Shown here in pieces: positions 16,792 to 26,163 of a DNA stretch of 64,000 nucleotides. Numbering within the stretch: position 1 is the first letter of the stretch; every line of letters starts with the position of its first letter. Source of the DNA: Paenibacillus chibensis (GTDB lineage: Bacteria; Bacillota; Bacilli; Paenibacillales; Paenibacillaceae); NCBI RefSeq assembly GCF_004001045.1, contig NZ_BIMK01000009.1, positions 62,001-126,000 of the forward strand, in the 5' to 3' direction. The notes below the pieces were generated by a model. It made no database searches and was not told the DNA's origin. It saw nothing but the letters and a program-made list of their open reading frames with translations. The translations under genes were made by a program, and so were the position numbers.

Positions 16792-17262
16792 TTATCCGTT
16801 GCCACGATCGTTTGAACCCGGCGGTTGACCCTTCTCCAGCATTTGCTTCAGCTTCCGGAGCGATCGAATGAACTGATCAACCTCTTCTTCCTCCAGCGTG
16901 GCTTGTACCATGTTTCTGATGTGTCCATACAGCACGGTATAAGCCTCATCAACGGTTGCTTTGCCGGCAGGCGTAATGGTAATCACTGAGATTCGGTTAT
17001 CATTCTCTTTACGCTCAACTTTTACCAATCCCTTTTCGGTGAGCTTCTTGAGCCGGTTGGAAATGGCGCTCTTGTGCACCTGGGTCATGTCCGCTAGCTG
17101 CCCCGCGGTCATGGAACCCAGTTGCTCAACAAGCTTCATCAGGCGCAGCTGCTGCGGAGAATATTCCTTCCAGAGCGGATGGTCAATCCATTTGACCATT
17201 TGCTCAGCGCCGCGCATCATGATTTCCTCAAACAGATCCGCGGATTCGATATATTTATCCAT
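16792..17262 (-). CDS. MarR family transcriptional regulator
   Basis: A 156-residue winged helix protein. Core region: LRLMKLVEQLGSMTAGQLAD, MTQVHKSAISNRLKKL as recognition helix, then EKGLVKVERKENDNRISVITITPAG as the wing. The dimer helices flank this core. AGAGGTG precedes ATG. A palindrome overlaps its likely -10 box, so it probably represses itself and the downstream SDR gene. Confidence 0.9.
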   Translation of the reverse strand: MDKYIESADLFEEIMMRGAEQMVKWIDHPLWKEYSPQQLRLMKLVEQLGSMTAGQLADMTQVHKSAISNRLKKLTEKGLVKVERKENDNRISVITITPAGKATVDEAYTVLYGHIRNMVQATLEEEEVDQFIRSLRKLKQMLEKGQPPGSNDRGNG

Positions 17263-17285
17263 GAGTTCACCTCTAATCCAGATAT

Positions 17286-17314
17286 AGTTTACCCCCTAAA
17301 CTTTAACGGGTCAA
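17286..17314 (-). promoter_or_regulatory. MarR promoter with overlapping palindrome
   Basis: On the minus strand TTGACC (17314-17309), a 17-bp spacer and TAAACT (17291-17286) form a sigmaA-like promoter. AGTTTA-CCCCC-TAAACT (17286-17302) is an inverted repeat covering the -10 and half the spacer, fitting an autoregulatory MarR operator. Confidence 0.55.
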
Positions 17315-17465
17315 TTCTTGAAATTCCTTGAATTCTGTGTACAACTATGCAAGGTTGTTCCTACCATTTCCCCAGACTCCCCCTTCTTCTAGAAAGGGTC
17401 CAGGGTCCATCTGCTCCTGCAAGCTGCTTGCTCCTCTTTAATCGTTCCATATCAAACGGCTAAAA

Positions 17466-17485
17466 AGCCCGAACGAATTCGGGCT
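17466..17485 (-). terminator. Terminator of the MATE gene
   Basis: AGCCCGAA and TTCGGGCT arms with a 4-nt loop, followed by TTTTTA on the minus strand. Confidence 0.75.
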
Positions 17486-17495
17486 CGTGCCGTTC

Positions 17496-18887
17496 TTAGG
17501 TAGCCATCGTTTCCTTCGAATCCGCCGGCTTGGAATCGGTGTTGAACGTGCGAATCCATTTAAACCGGTTTACTTTCACGATCGCGACGAAGCACTTCAG
17601 AATCTGATCGCATTTGAGGCAAATGAACGTCAACAGCGGCGAAAGATCGAGCACGAATGCGCAGATCGTGGAAGCTGGCAGCACCACGAGCCACATGAAA
17701 ATAAAATCATTATACAGCACGAATTTCGTATCTCCCCCGCTGCGCACGATGCCCGTCAATGCAGGCATCTGGTATGCGGTGCCCACCACGGTGATCGACA
17801 AGACGGTCATGAAATGAACCGCCAGCGTTTTGGCATCCGCGGAGATGGAATACAGGCCGGTGACATAATCCTTCGTGATAAAGAGAACCAACCCGGTCAT
17901 CAACCCGATCGCAACATACAGCATCTGCATCGTCTTGCTGTACGTAATGATTTTCGAGACATGCCCTTCCCCGATGGTTTTGCCGATGATGACCGCCGTG
18001 GCGCTCGCCGAAGCGTAGGTTATCACCGTGACCAATTGAAATACGGTCGTCGCGACGCTGTTTGCGGCAATCGCCGATTCCCCCATATGCCCGAGGATCG
18101 CCGACTGGGCTCCCATCGCGCATGCCCATAAGGCATTGGCCATCAAGATCGGGGAACCGATCCGCAGAAACTGCTTGAACAGCTCTTTGTCGATTCGAAA
18201 AAAGTCCTTCAGCTTCAGCATGAGTCTCCGGTCAAAACGCTTGATGAAGGTGATCACGATCACGGTTTCGATGATTCTCGCCACCAAGGTGGCCGTCGCC
18301 GATCCGCTGACACCCATTTTCGGAAACCCAAGATGTCCGTAAATCAGTACGTAATTCAAGCATACGTTAATGATCAGCGTGGAGAGGGATACGATAAATC
18401 CGATCCGCACGATTTCCACGCTCCGCAAGGTAGCGAGCAGCACATTGGTTATGGCAAAGAACACGTAGGAAAAACAAATGATCCGTAAGTATTGCGCACC
18501 TTCTGAAATAACACGCGTCTCATTCGTGAACAAAGACATGCACGCATGAGGAAACAAAAATACGATCATCCACATCACGATACTGACCAGCAGGGCAATT
18601 CTCATCCCGATGCTTGCCGACTTTTTGATGGCTTCCATGTTTTTGGCGCCCCAGTTTCTCGAGGACAGGATGACCAGTCCTTCGGCAGCCCCCATCACCA
18701 GCATATGGAGGATGAACTGGATCTGATTGGCCAGCGCAACGCCCGAAAGCGCGGATTCACTGTACCCGCCGAGCATCAGATTATCCGACAGATTGACGCC
18801 GAGGGTAATGACATTTTGCAGCGCGATCATCAAGGTCAGCCTGAAGAAGCTTTTGTAAAATGAAGTCTCTCTAACCCATAAGCTCAT
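17496..18887 (-). CDS. MATE family efflux transporter
   Basis: A 463-residue protein with twelve hydrophobic segments in two similar halves, consistent with Na+ or H+ coupled multidrug/toxin extrusion. Diagnostic stretches are MIALQNVITLGVNLSDNLMLG near the N-terminus and MPALTGIVRSGGDTKF in the second half. It is a single gene with its own terminator. The 170 bp upstream show no clear regulator site. Substrate unknown. Confidence 0.88.
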   Translation of the reverse strand: MSLWVRETSFYKSFFRLTLMIALQNVITLGVNLSDNLMLGGYSESALSGVALANQIQFILHMLVMGAAEGLVILSSRNWGAKNMEAIKKSASIGMRIALLVSIVMWMIVFLFPHACMSLFTNETRVISEGAQYLRIICFSYVFFAITNVLLATLRSVEIVRIGFIVSLSTLIINVCLNYVLIYGHLGFPKMGVSGSATATLVARIIETVIVITFIKRFDRRLMLKLKDFFRIDKELFKQFLRIGSPILMANALWACAMGAQSAILGHMGESAIAANSVATTVFQLVTVITYASASATAVIIGKTIGEGHVSKIITYSKTMQMLYVAIGLMTGLVLFITKDYVTGLYSISADAKTLAVHFMTVLSITVVGTAYQMPALTGIVRSGGDTKFVLYNDFIFMWLVVLPASTICAFVLDLSPLLTFICLKCDQILKCFVAIVKVNRFKWIRTFNTDSKPADSKETMAT

Positions 18888-19057
18888 CGTAAACCTTCTT
18901 CTCTCAAGTAATCTGCATTTCTGCGAGTTGTTTGCTTCTCTTCCTATGTATATTCATCGCTTTCCTTTCACAGCATACCATATTGGCTTAGAACCGTAGA
19001 CTGCGATATCGCGTACAAAATGACAAAAAAATTCGGAAGAAAATACATATCCCTTAA

Positions 19058-21319
19058 TTATTTGATGACGTAGACGATTTCTTTATCCCCGTCGCGGGCA
19101 ATCCATACGACTTCGCCGAACACCTGCGTTCCGTCAACGACATAAGATTCGATGTGTCTGCCCGGTTTGCGGTGGCATACAAGAACCAAATGCTCTTCCC
19201 CGGCACGAGGATGCTGCGGATCATAAACAATCCGGACTGCCTCAGCCGTTTCATCCGCGACTTGCATGCCGGTGTATGTCATGACTTCAACCGCCTCAAC
19301 CTTCGGCAAATCACCGCCATGCTCCCGCAAGGGGTAAAGCACCTGCAGCATCGATGTAAAACCCGATTGCTTGCGGCGGTACGTAACTGCCCGATTCGGC
19401 TCGATAAGGTTATATTCGGGGGATATCACGCTGTCTCGGGCTTCACAGGACATCCGCTCCGGGTGAATCGGGATAATTCCGATATTTGCCCCATCTTTTT
19501 CTTCCGTGACAGCAATGAGCCGATCCGAATCAATCCGGATATCCCCGGTTCTGAAATGAAAATGCTGTTCGAAGGTATGAACATCCTTGCACTCGAAGCT
19601 GTCGCAGATCAGCCAAAGGTCCGGTTTGATGAACAGAATTCTTCTCAGCGGCGTAACCGGATCAGGCAGGTGCTGGTAGCCCGTATGGCTCCCCTGCACA
19701 TAATCGAACCCCGGTTCCGATTGCCAGAATACTTCCCTCGGCTCGGCAATTCTGCCATTCGTCCAGCTATCGATATATTCGGTAAAATCCTTTTCGTCCA
19801 CCAGCGTCGTATTATGGGCGCTGCACTGTTTCAGCTCTCTGCGCAGCGGCGTATGGTCGCCGTAATTATAGCGTCCGGCATCCACAAGCAGATCACTGCC
19901 GAAGGCATGCAGCTCAAAGTGAAGCATATCCGCATGGCCATGTCCTCCTCCAAGGAAACCGCAGTGAAAATAGAGGTAGGCGTCCTGCTCAGACCAGCCG
20001 GAGCGCATGGCGAAATTGCCGGTATGCACAAAAGCCCGGGAGGTCTGCTCCGGTTCCTTCGAATCCAGCCCCTTGTATTGAGCGACCGCTTCCATTCCGA
20101 ACATCCAGAGATGGTCGAAGCTGAGCTCAGGCAAGCCGCCGAATTTCAGCTCCGCATCCTCGAACAGGATGGCGCCGGTCGTCAGCGTTTCACGCAGGTC
20201 ATTGTCATCGCTGTCCCCCTGCATCGGCTGGTGATGATTCGGTTTGGCCATATACAAATTGGCCTGCAGCATATTTTTGACCGTCTGAACGATGGATGAA
20301 TCCGGTTCGAGCTGATTATTCCGGGCCAGAAGCAGATAGTCCATATAACAATGCAAGACTTCGCTATGATACTGCGGGGACTGTTCCCAATGCATGCCAT
20401 CCTTTTGCACCTGCAGGAGTGCTGTCTCCCGGAGCCTCCGGGTGCTTTCCTCGCGCCAGTCCTCAGCCTTCTTCCAGTCGTTCAAAAATAACGAAAGCGC
20501 ATGCAAGCCACGGTTCTCCAATACGCTCCAGTTGCTGATCCGCTTCCAGCCCGTGCATGGGTGCGCTGCGATGAATGCCGCATGCTCAAACAGGGATTTC
20601 AGCATTTTTAGAAATAAGTCAGTACTGAAATGAGGACTGTTCTTGATATATGAATATGTTTTGACCCAGTTCTCACTGCGAATCCCCGCATCGATGCTTC
20701 TCCATGCATGGGATTGCGCACCAGCTGCTGGAGGCACAGGATTGTAATCGATCCAGCTCTCCATTTGCCGGCATACGGTCTCCGCATATTTTTCATCACC
20801 AGTGATGGCATATGCTTGCCCAAGAGCAACCCAGTAGCGATGTCTGTTCAGCATATATGTCCATTCCGGATCTCCGGACGGCATATGATCCCACCGGATT
20901 TCTTCCCCAAAGCGTACCGATTGATTGGATCTTTCCATATCCCACGGAAAACGGAACGTAAAGATTCGGCTGGTGATCTCTTCGGCAGTCTGCATGACTA
21001 GCTTGAGCTCATTGGGACAATGCTGTTTCACGTAAGCGGCTATATCATCCTTATCCTCGTCACGAAAATACAGTTTGGGACAAGTCCTGTTTTCATAGAT
21101 TTGCTTCAATGCCATCAAGGCCTCTTGCTCTCCGCATTCCCTGAGTACTTGAAGAACGGGCTGAAGATGCGTCCTATTCAAATCAATTTCCTGATGCCAC
21201 AGCCATGGTTTTGCCAAAAGAAACCACTCTCCTTTCGCACGTCGATTGTAAGTTTTGAACATCCGTGTGAGCTTCGGCAATACATCGTATTTCTTCTCAT
21301 CTGTATCTTCCCCATGCAA
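19058..21319 (-). CDS. Heparinase II/III family polysaccharide lyase-like protein
   Basis: A 753-residue protein with an N-terminal alpha/alpha toroid (about 60-390; alginate/heparinase-type, HAWRSIDAGIRSENWVKTY) and a C-terminal beta-sandwich Hepar_II_III domain opening with GGGHGHADMLHFELHAFG and LLVDAGRYNY. Such enzymes cleave uronic-acid glycans by beta-elimination. TTG is used as start (AAGGA 9 nt upstream); the next in-frame ATG (codon 20) has no ribosome binding site. There is no signal peptide, so it probably acts on imported oligosaccharides. A GH84 gene lies upstream in the same orientation, separated by a VOC gene. Confidence 0.82.
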   Translation of the reverse strand: MHGEDTDEKKYDVLPKLTRMFKTYNRRAKGEWFLLAKPWLWHQEIDLNRTHLQPVLQVLRECGEQEALMALKQIYENRTCPKLYFRDEDKDDIAAYVKQHCPNELKLVMQTAEEITSRIFTFRFPWDMERSNQSVRFGEEIRWDHMPSGDPEWTYMLNRHRYWVALGQAYAITGDEKYAETVCRQMESWIDYNPVPPAAGAQSHAWRSIDAGIRSENWVKTYSYIKNSPHFSTDLFLKMLKSLFEHAAFIAAHPCTGWKRISNWSVLENRGLHALSLFLNDWKKAEDWREESTRRLRETALLQVQKDGMHWEQSPQYHSEVLHCYMDYLLLARNNQLEPDSSIVQTVKNMLQANLYMAKPNHHQPMQGDSDDNDLRETLTTGAILFEDAELKFGGLPELSFDHLWMFGMEAVAQYKGLDSKEPEQTSRAFVHTGNFAMRSGWSEQDAYLYFHCGFLGGGHGHADMLHFELHAFGSDLLVDAGRYNYGDHTPLRRELKQCSAHNTTLVDEKDFTEYIDSWTNGRIAEPREVFWQSEPGFDYVQGSHTGYQHLPDPVTPLRRILFIKPDLWLICDSFECKDVHTFEQHFHFRTGDIRIDSDRLIAVTEEKDGANIGIIPIHPERMSCEARDSVISPEYNLIEPNRAVTYRRKQSGFTSMLQVLYPLREHGGDLPKVEAVEVMTYTGMQVADETAEAVRIVYDPQHPRAGEEHLVLVCHRKPGRHIESYVVDGTQVFGEVVWIARDGDKEIVYVIK

Positions 21320-21483
21320 TACTGGAAATCCTTGCTTGTCAACACATCAATATACATCCATTCTAAAAAAATTACTGCCTTCAAAAGTAAAAATAAGGTA
21401 ACCTTATAAATATATTCTTCTTGATCACGGTAGCTTGATATCTGCTGAAATCTATTTTGTTCCCTAAAGGAGTGAACCTGCGA

Positions 21484-21834
21484 ATGAAAGTTAAACGAAT
21501 TGTAGCGAACGTACAAACGCCAGAAATTGCCGAAGCTAAACGATTCTATCAGGATATTCTTGGCCTTGAGCTGCTCATGGACCACGGCTGGATCGCCACC
21601 TACGGTTCGGAGGCAACCATGCAGATTCAGGTTAGCTTTGCTTCCGAAGGAGGCTCGGGTACGTTGGTTCCGGATCTCTCGATCGAAGTTGACGATGTGG
21701 ACGAAGCCTATAAGCGCATGAAAAAAGCCGGATTCCATATCGAGTATGGTCCGGCGGATGAGCCATGGTTTGTGCGAAGATTTTATGTACGGAACCCTTT
21801 TGGCCGATTGGTGAACATTCTGACCCATGTATAA
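21484..21834 (+). CDS. VOC family (glyoxalase-like) protein
   Basis: A 116-residue single-domain VOC protein starting MKVKRIVANV. AAAGGAG lies 11 nt upstream, and a longer frame upstream lacks support. The paired beta-alpha-beta-beta-beta modules are visible (AKRFYQDILGLELL ... DEAYKRMKKAGF ... RRFYVRNPFGRLVNIL). The terminal FYVRNPFGRLVNI is the usual metal-site strand, with Asn and no obvious Glu. It could be a fosfomycin/bleomycin-resistance-like or enzymatic VOC protein; function not assignable. Confidence 0.8.
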   Translation: MKVKRIVANVQTPEIAEAKRFYQDILGLELLMDHGWIATYGSEATMQIQVSFASEGGSGTLVPDLSIEVDDVDEAYKRMKKAGFHIEYGPADEPWFVRRFYVRNPFGRLVNILTHV

Positions 21835-21866
21835 TGGGTTGCTGTGCTTCCAAGGCATAAGTTGGA

Positions 21867-21977
21867 TTAAAGCTTCGAATTGATCTTGTCTTCCAGAACT
21901 GAAATTCTTCGATTCAACCGGTATAAAACCGGTGTGAAAATCACTAGCAATGTAATAACCGCAATGACAGCAGCCAT
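21867..21977 (-). CDS. Tiny membrane protein, 36 residues
   Basis: AGGAGG lies 10 nt upstream of ATG GCT GCT. The product MAAVIAVITLLVIFTPVLYR has one transmembrane helix, then a short charged helix (LNRRISVLEDKINSKL) that looks amphipathic. It is typical of small membrane peptides in Bacillales and reads away from the GH84 terminator. Function unknown. Confidence 0.5.
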   Translation of the reverse strand: MAAVIAVITLLVIFTPVLYRLNRRISVLEDKINSKL

Positions 21978-22011
21978 CGTATACATCCCTCCTGGACTGG
22001 TTTGGAAATAA

Positions 22012-22046
22012 AGCACTCCCCTAACCTTGCGGATAAAGGGAGTGCT
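22012..22046 (-). terminator. Terminator of the GH84 gene
   Basis: AGCACTCCC and GGGAGTGCT arms (9 bp) with a 17-nt loop, followed on the minus strand by TTTATTT. Confidence 0.65.
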
Positions 22047-22078
22047 GATGTCAACCCCTGAGCGGTCTCTCCCGTTTG

Positions 22079-24667
22079 TTACGCTTTACCTTTTGATGTT
22101 CTGACACTAGGCAGAAGAGAACCGTTCTTTCGTTCTACAAACACCCGTTTACCAATATGATGCATCTTTAGATCATTAAATACAATGTCATCTCCATCCT
22201 GAGCTGCCAACCGGGAAACCGCAATCGGCGTTTCGGCATCCAGAGATGCATACAATGAGATGGTGTCTCCCTTTTGCGCATGATGAACCGTTAGCGATCC
22301 GCCGGAAGACCATTCGATGTCGGAAGACAGAACTTTCGCGGACAGCTCGGGATACAGCTCATCGAACAGCTCGAAGGCATAAATCCGGGTATGCCCGCTG
22401 CCGTCAAGGCTCGTTTGCGCCGGTTCAACGATTTGCAGGCGAATATAACGGGCCGTTACTTCCTGGGGAAGAATCCGGTTGATGACATCCTCACGGTTAC
22501 CGAATATTTCATCAATAACTTCGAAATTCGTTCCATCTTGGCTTGCCAGAATCTGAGCATCCATCGTATTCCAATATTTTGTTTCCCGCGCCTCCGGATG
22601 GCCGCAATTCACGATCCGGTACTGCCGGATGGTTTTCGGTTCCTTCAGATCGATCGTCAGATGAGGGCGATGCTCGCTGGAGCACCATTTGCCGCTGCGG
22701 ATGCTGCCGTCGATCGTTTTGGATGCATTTTCATTCTCGTTCACACTGCTGGAAGCCTCAGCCGTTACCCCGAGCGATGCGAGAGCAATGTTTCTCCGGT
22801 TGTAGTTCAACTGCGGCTCGGCACCTTCCGTACCTGCGGCTACAGCAATATTCACGATCATATCGGATATTAAAGGCTTGATGATATGCGTTCCGACATC
22901 GACCGTAAAGTCAAACGGAATTTCTTCCTTGAGCCGGTTTACTTTACACGCTTCCATTCCTGCGAGCTGCTTCTGCGCTTGCTCGATATGCTGGTCCATA
23001 TCCAGCAAATTCCCGGCTTGCATCGCCTTCATTGCGTTTATCATGTTTTGACCGGCCTGAGCCATCAGCTCAAACGCAGCTAAGAATGGCTGGAGTTCCT
23101 CCACCAGGCTACGGTTAGTGCAATGCTCCTGAATGCGGTCCCCTGCCAGCTCCATCCGTTCAAAATGCGCCGTCAGTCCGGCTGCGGGAGCAGAAACATC
23201 TTGACCCGCTTCGAACGCCGCACGAAGAGCGGTTACATCATCTTTCATATCCCATGATTCGTCAAACAGAAAATCCCCGCTGATACCGCCGTCGTCCTTC
23301 AAATAACAGCTGTTCGACGCGAAAATCTCCAAATCCTCCGCAACCTCAGGCGCAAGGGCTTTAAACGATGCAGAAAAGCTGATCTGCGCGTCGTAGGCAT
23401 CGGTATTCCAGTTATGATCGGCAATGCAGAACATCGCTTGTTTGGAAGCTTGCGCCTGATTCATCGGATTAGAGAAAAAGCCGTTCACATTATTCAGATC
23501 AGAGCTTAGGTTATCGATTCTTCCCATCAGGATTTTGGAATCGCAATAGTCATTGACCGGGTAGTTCCACCACACCGAGAGGTTGCGGTCGGAACCGATT
23601 TGCCGTTTCGGCGCTTCATACTGCTCCCTGGATATGTTGGACATCGTAGCCGCACCTGTCCACATGATTTCAACATCCCCATGCAGCGTTTCGACAAAAG
23701 GCTTGAAATAGTCCGTCATCGACGGCCCCCAGGCTTCGCAGTATCTTGTACCGACCGTCAGAAGAGGACGGACGTCGCCTTTGACTTTCACGAACTCGCT
23801 GTCGATGCGGTTGATGAATTCCGCCTGCTGCTTGCCGTTCGGAACGCCGACCAAATCATCGAACAGGACCCCGAATTGGCGTACGCCGAGACCGTAGAGC
23901 TGCTCCAGCTTTTGCAGTGCAGACTGAAAATCCTCTTCGCTGGCCAGATCAATGGAATCCCCCGGATGGATGGTCCAGACGAAATTCAGATTGTTCGCAT
24001 GCCCGGCGGCCGCGAGTTCCGAAATTTCCTTCGCCTTGTCATCCGGATACATATCCCTCCAATGCTTGCGGTGATACGGATCATCCTTCGGTGCGTAGAT
24101 ATAGGTATTCAGCTTCTGCCCCCCGCCAAACGCCATTAAATCCTTGCGGTCTTCATGACTCCACGGGTAGCCGTAAAATCCTTCGATAAATCCGCGGTAC
24201 AAAATCTCCGGGTAGTCCTCAATCAGACAGGATTTCATGACACCGCCAGGAGATTGCTTCAGCATCTGGGACAGCGTAACCACGCCATAGTGGATACCGT
24301 CGCTGTCGGAACCGACAATCGCAATCTGAGCCCCATTGCCATGTCCGTGTACAAGCAAGCTATACCCTTCTTTTCGTTCAGGAAGCGCAACCAATTCAAG
24401 ACCTTGGTCTAAAAGCTTACCCGCCTGCTCGCTCGTAGCCAAAATAATTTGCGGATGTTCCTCGGTAACATCGCTTGATACCTGGGTTGCATACCCAAGT
24501 TCATGCAGCGCTTCTTGCAGTTTAGGCAGTGTCGCTTCTTTCAGATCGGATTTGACCACAATGTGTATGGTCCCATCCAACTTCGTCTCACCGTCCAGTG
24601 AGGTCATCTTTTGAGGAATGGGATGTAGTTCATACAGGTTCTGCAGCTCTTGGTTTGTCTTTTGCAA
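22079..24667 (-). CDS. GH84 beta-N-acetylglucosaminidase with CBM32-like domain
   Basis: An 862-residue protein: N-terminal GH20b-like domain (1-150), GH84 catalytic barrel (about 155-430; YRGFIEGFYGYPWSHEDR, FGVLFDDLVG with the catalytic Asp270-Asp271 pair, then YCEAWG), a helical post-catalytic region, and a C-terminal F5/8 type C (CBM32-like) domain (DGSIRSGKWCSS, LTIDLKEPKTIRQYRI). GH84 enzymes remove terminal GlcNAc by substrate-assisted catalysis. The start is TTG with GGGGAG 9 nt upstream. There is no signal peptide, so it is predicted cytoplasmic, unlike secreted NagJ/NagH. It may act with the nearby lyase on glycosaminoglycan-like oligosaccharides. Confidence 0.88.
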   Translation of the reverse strand: MQKTNQELQNLYELHPIPQKMTSLDGETKLDGTIHIVVKSDLKEATLPKLQEALHELGYATQVSSDVTEEHPQIILATSEQAGKLLDQGLELVALPERKEGYSLLVHGHGNGAQIAIVGSDSDGIHYGVVTLSQMLKQSPGGVMKSCLIEDYPEILYRGFIEGFYGYPWSHEDRKDLMAFGGGQKLNTYIYAPKDDPYHRKHWRDMYPDDKAKEISELAAAGHANNLNFVWTIHPGDSIDLASEEDFQSALQKLEQLYGLGVRQFGVLFDDLVGVPNGKQQAEFINRIDSEFVKVKGDVRPLLTVGTRYCEAWGPSMTDYFKPFVETLHGDVEIMWTGAATMSNISREQYEAPKRQIGSDRNLSVWWNYPVNDYCDSKILMGRIDNLSSDLNNVNGFFSNPMNQAQASKQAMFCIADHNWNTDAYDAQISFSASFKALAPEVAEDLEIFASNSCYLKDDGGISGDFLFDESWDMKDDVTALRAAFEAGQDVSAPAAGLTAHFERMELAGDRIQEHCTNRSLVEELQPFLAAFELMAQAGQNMINAMKAMQAGNLLDMDQHIEQAQKQLAGMEACKVNRLKEEIPFDFTVDVGTHIIKPLISDMIVNIAVAAGTEGAEPQLNYNRRNIALASLGVTAEASSSVNENENASKTIDGSIRSGKWCSSEHRPHLTIDLKEPKTIRQYRIVNCGHPEARETKYWNTMDAQILASQDGTNFEVIDEIFGNREDVINRILPQEVTARYIRLQIVEPAQTSLDGSGHTRIYAFELFDELYPELSAKVLSSDIEWSSGGSLTVHHAQKGDTISLYASLDAETPIAVSRLAAQDGDDIVFNDLKMHHIGKRVFVERKNGSLLPSVRTSKGKA

Positions 24668-24758
24668 TGTAACGCGCTCCCCTCTTATCCATCGAATATC
24701 ATATCCATTATATCAATTAAGTCTTTTTTATGGCTACCTTTGGTGTACAACAAAAAAA

Positions 24759-24786
24759 ACGGTCAAGGCTTGGGAGCCTTGGCCGT
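24759..24786 (-). terminator. Terminator of the LLM oxidoreductase operon
   Basis: ACGGTCAAGGCT and AGCCTTGGCCGT arms (one G-U pair) with loop TGGG, followed by an eight-T run on the minus strand. Confidence 0.8.
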
Positions 24787-24802
24787 TCTTCACAATTCGA
24801 TC

Positions 24803-25828
24803 CTATCCGTTCATGCCCGTAATATCCGCAACAATTTCATAGGAACGCAATCGGGCTTGATGGTCATAAATAGCTGTGTTGATAATCATTTCGTCCGCCT
24901 GGGTTTCATCCAGGAAAGCCTGCAGCTTCCGCTTCACTTCATCGGGATTACCGATGATCGACGTTTTCAGCTGACCCATAATAATCATTTTCTCTTGTTC
25001 CGACCACAAGCCTTCCATTGATTTAACCGGCGGCGGCAGCTGCCCCGGCGTGTTCCGGATCAAGCTCAGGAATTGCTGCTGATGCGAGGTTGCAAGATAT
25101 TCCGCCTCTTCCGTCGTATCCGCGGCAAATATGTTGACGCCAACCATCGCATGCGGGTGATCCAGCGCTTCTGACGGCTTGAAATGCGTACGGTACTGGT
25201 TTAGAGCCGGTACGGTATACTCCGGCGAAAAGTGGCTCGCGAAGGAAAACGGCAATCCCAGCTTCGCCGCGAGCGCAGAGCTGAATCCGCTTGAGCCGAG
25301 CAGCCAGATTGGAATCTCCTGTCCTTCGCCCGGAATGGCGCGTACCCGGTTGAACCGGGAATCCGGATCGAGGTACGCTCTTAGCTGCTCCAATTGTTCC
25401 GGAAATTCCTGTCCGTTTGCCCGCACGTCCCGGCGCAAGGCCATTGCCGTCAGCTGATCGCTTCCCGGAGCACGGCCGAGGCCCAGATCGATGCGGCCTG
25501 GATACATCGCCTCAAGCGTACCGAATTGTTCGGCGATGACAAGAGGCGCATGGTTTGGAAGCATAATACCTCCGGAGCCGACGCGGATGGTGCTTGTGCC
25601 TCCGGCTACATAGCCGATGACAACCGACGTAGCTGAGCTACCGATTCCCGGCATGCTGTGATGCTCGGCCAGCCAGAAGCGGTGATATCCCCACTTCTCC
25701 ACATGCTGCGCCAAATCCAGAGTATGCTTGAATGCCTGCCCTGGCGTGCTGCCTGCCGTTATCGGTGCCAGATCCAAGACAGAATAAGTAATATCTTTCA
25801 ACTGTTTATGCGTGTTTCCGGTTTCCAT
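24803..25828 (-). CDS. LLM class flavin-dependent oxidoreductase
   Basis: A 341-residue luciferase-like monooxygenase fold. The N-terminal [30 protein letters not shown] and [13 protein letters not shown] are hallmarks of the single-component MsnO8/YceB group. FMN-dependent oxidation of an unknown substrate is expected. It is the last gene of a probable operon, 15 nt after a DUF896 gene and downstream of an Rrf2 regulator. Confidence 0.88.
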   Translation of the reverse strand: METGNTHKQLKDITYSVLDLAPITAGSTPGQAFKHTLDLAQHVEKWGYHRFWLAEHHSMPGIGSSATSVVIGYVAGGTSTIRVGSGGIMLPNHAPLVIAEQFGTLEAMYPGRIDLGLGRAPGSDQLTAMALRRDVRANGQEFPEQLEQLRAYLDPDSRFNRVRAIPGEGQEIPIWLLGSSGFSSALAAKLGLPFSFASHFSPEYTVPALNQYRTHFKPSEALDHPHAMVGVNIFAADTTEEAEYLATSHQQQFLSLIRNTPGQLPPPVKSMEGLWSEQEKMIIMGQLKTSIIGNPDEVKRKLQAFLDETQADEMIINTAIYDHQARLRSYEIVADITGMNG

Positions 25829-25843
25829 CGAGGCACCTCTTTC

Positions 25844-26080
25844 TTAATGAAGGAGCTTGCGGGCTTCTTCGTTTTGTTTCATGCGTAGTTTTTCAGGAGT
25901 TACATCGTTGCCCATAGGATCGACAACCTTCAATCCGGAGAAGGAATGGAGCACTTGTCCGCGAATTTCGCGCAAATAGTCCTCCCGCAGCACCTGCTGC
26001 TCTACGCGTTCGGCATTCGTTAATCCTTCTTCGCGTTCTTTTTTCGCTAACTCATTGATTCTGGCCAAGCTTGGGATCAT
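25844..26080 (-). CDS. DUF896 (YnzC-like) small protein
   Basis: A 78-residue soluble protein with the DUF896 signature: ARINELAKKEREEGLTNAE near the N-terminus, QQVLREDYLREIRGQVLHSF in the middle, and VDPMGNDVTPEKLR at the C-terminus. YnzC is a helical hairpin of unknown function in the SOS-associated yneA region of B. subtilis, though no SOS genes are seen here. AAGAGG precedes ATG. It sits between the Rrf2 and LLM genes. Confidence 0.88.
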   Translation of the reverse strand: MIPSLARINELAKKEREEGLTNAERVEQQVLREDYLREIRGQVLHSFSGLKVVDPMGNDVTPEKLRMKQNEEARKLLH

Positions 26081-26163
26081 CTGAAAACCTCTTTTCTATA
26101 TTGAATTCCATATCTTGCAATCATGCAGGAGAATGATTTGATTTCGTTCATTCCGATGAATGG

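Noticed and set aside
19154..20299. A 381-codon plus-strand open frame inside the heparinase-like gene
   Set aside because: Antisense shadow: the minus strand carries conserved Hepar_II_III motifs, and this frame has no ribosome binding site or recognisable domain.
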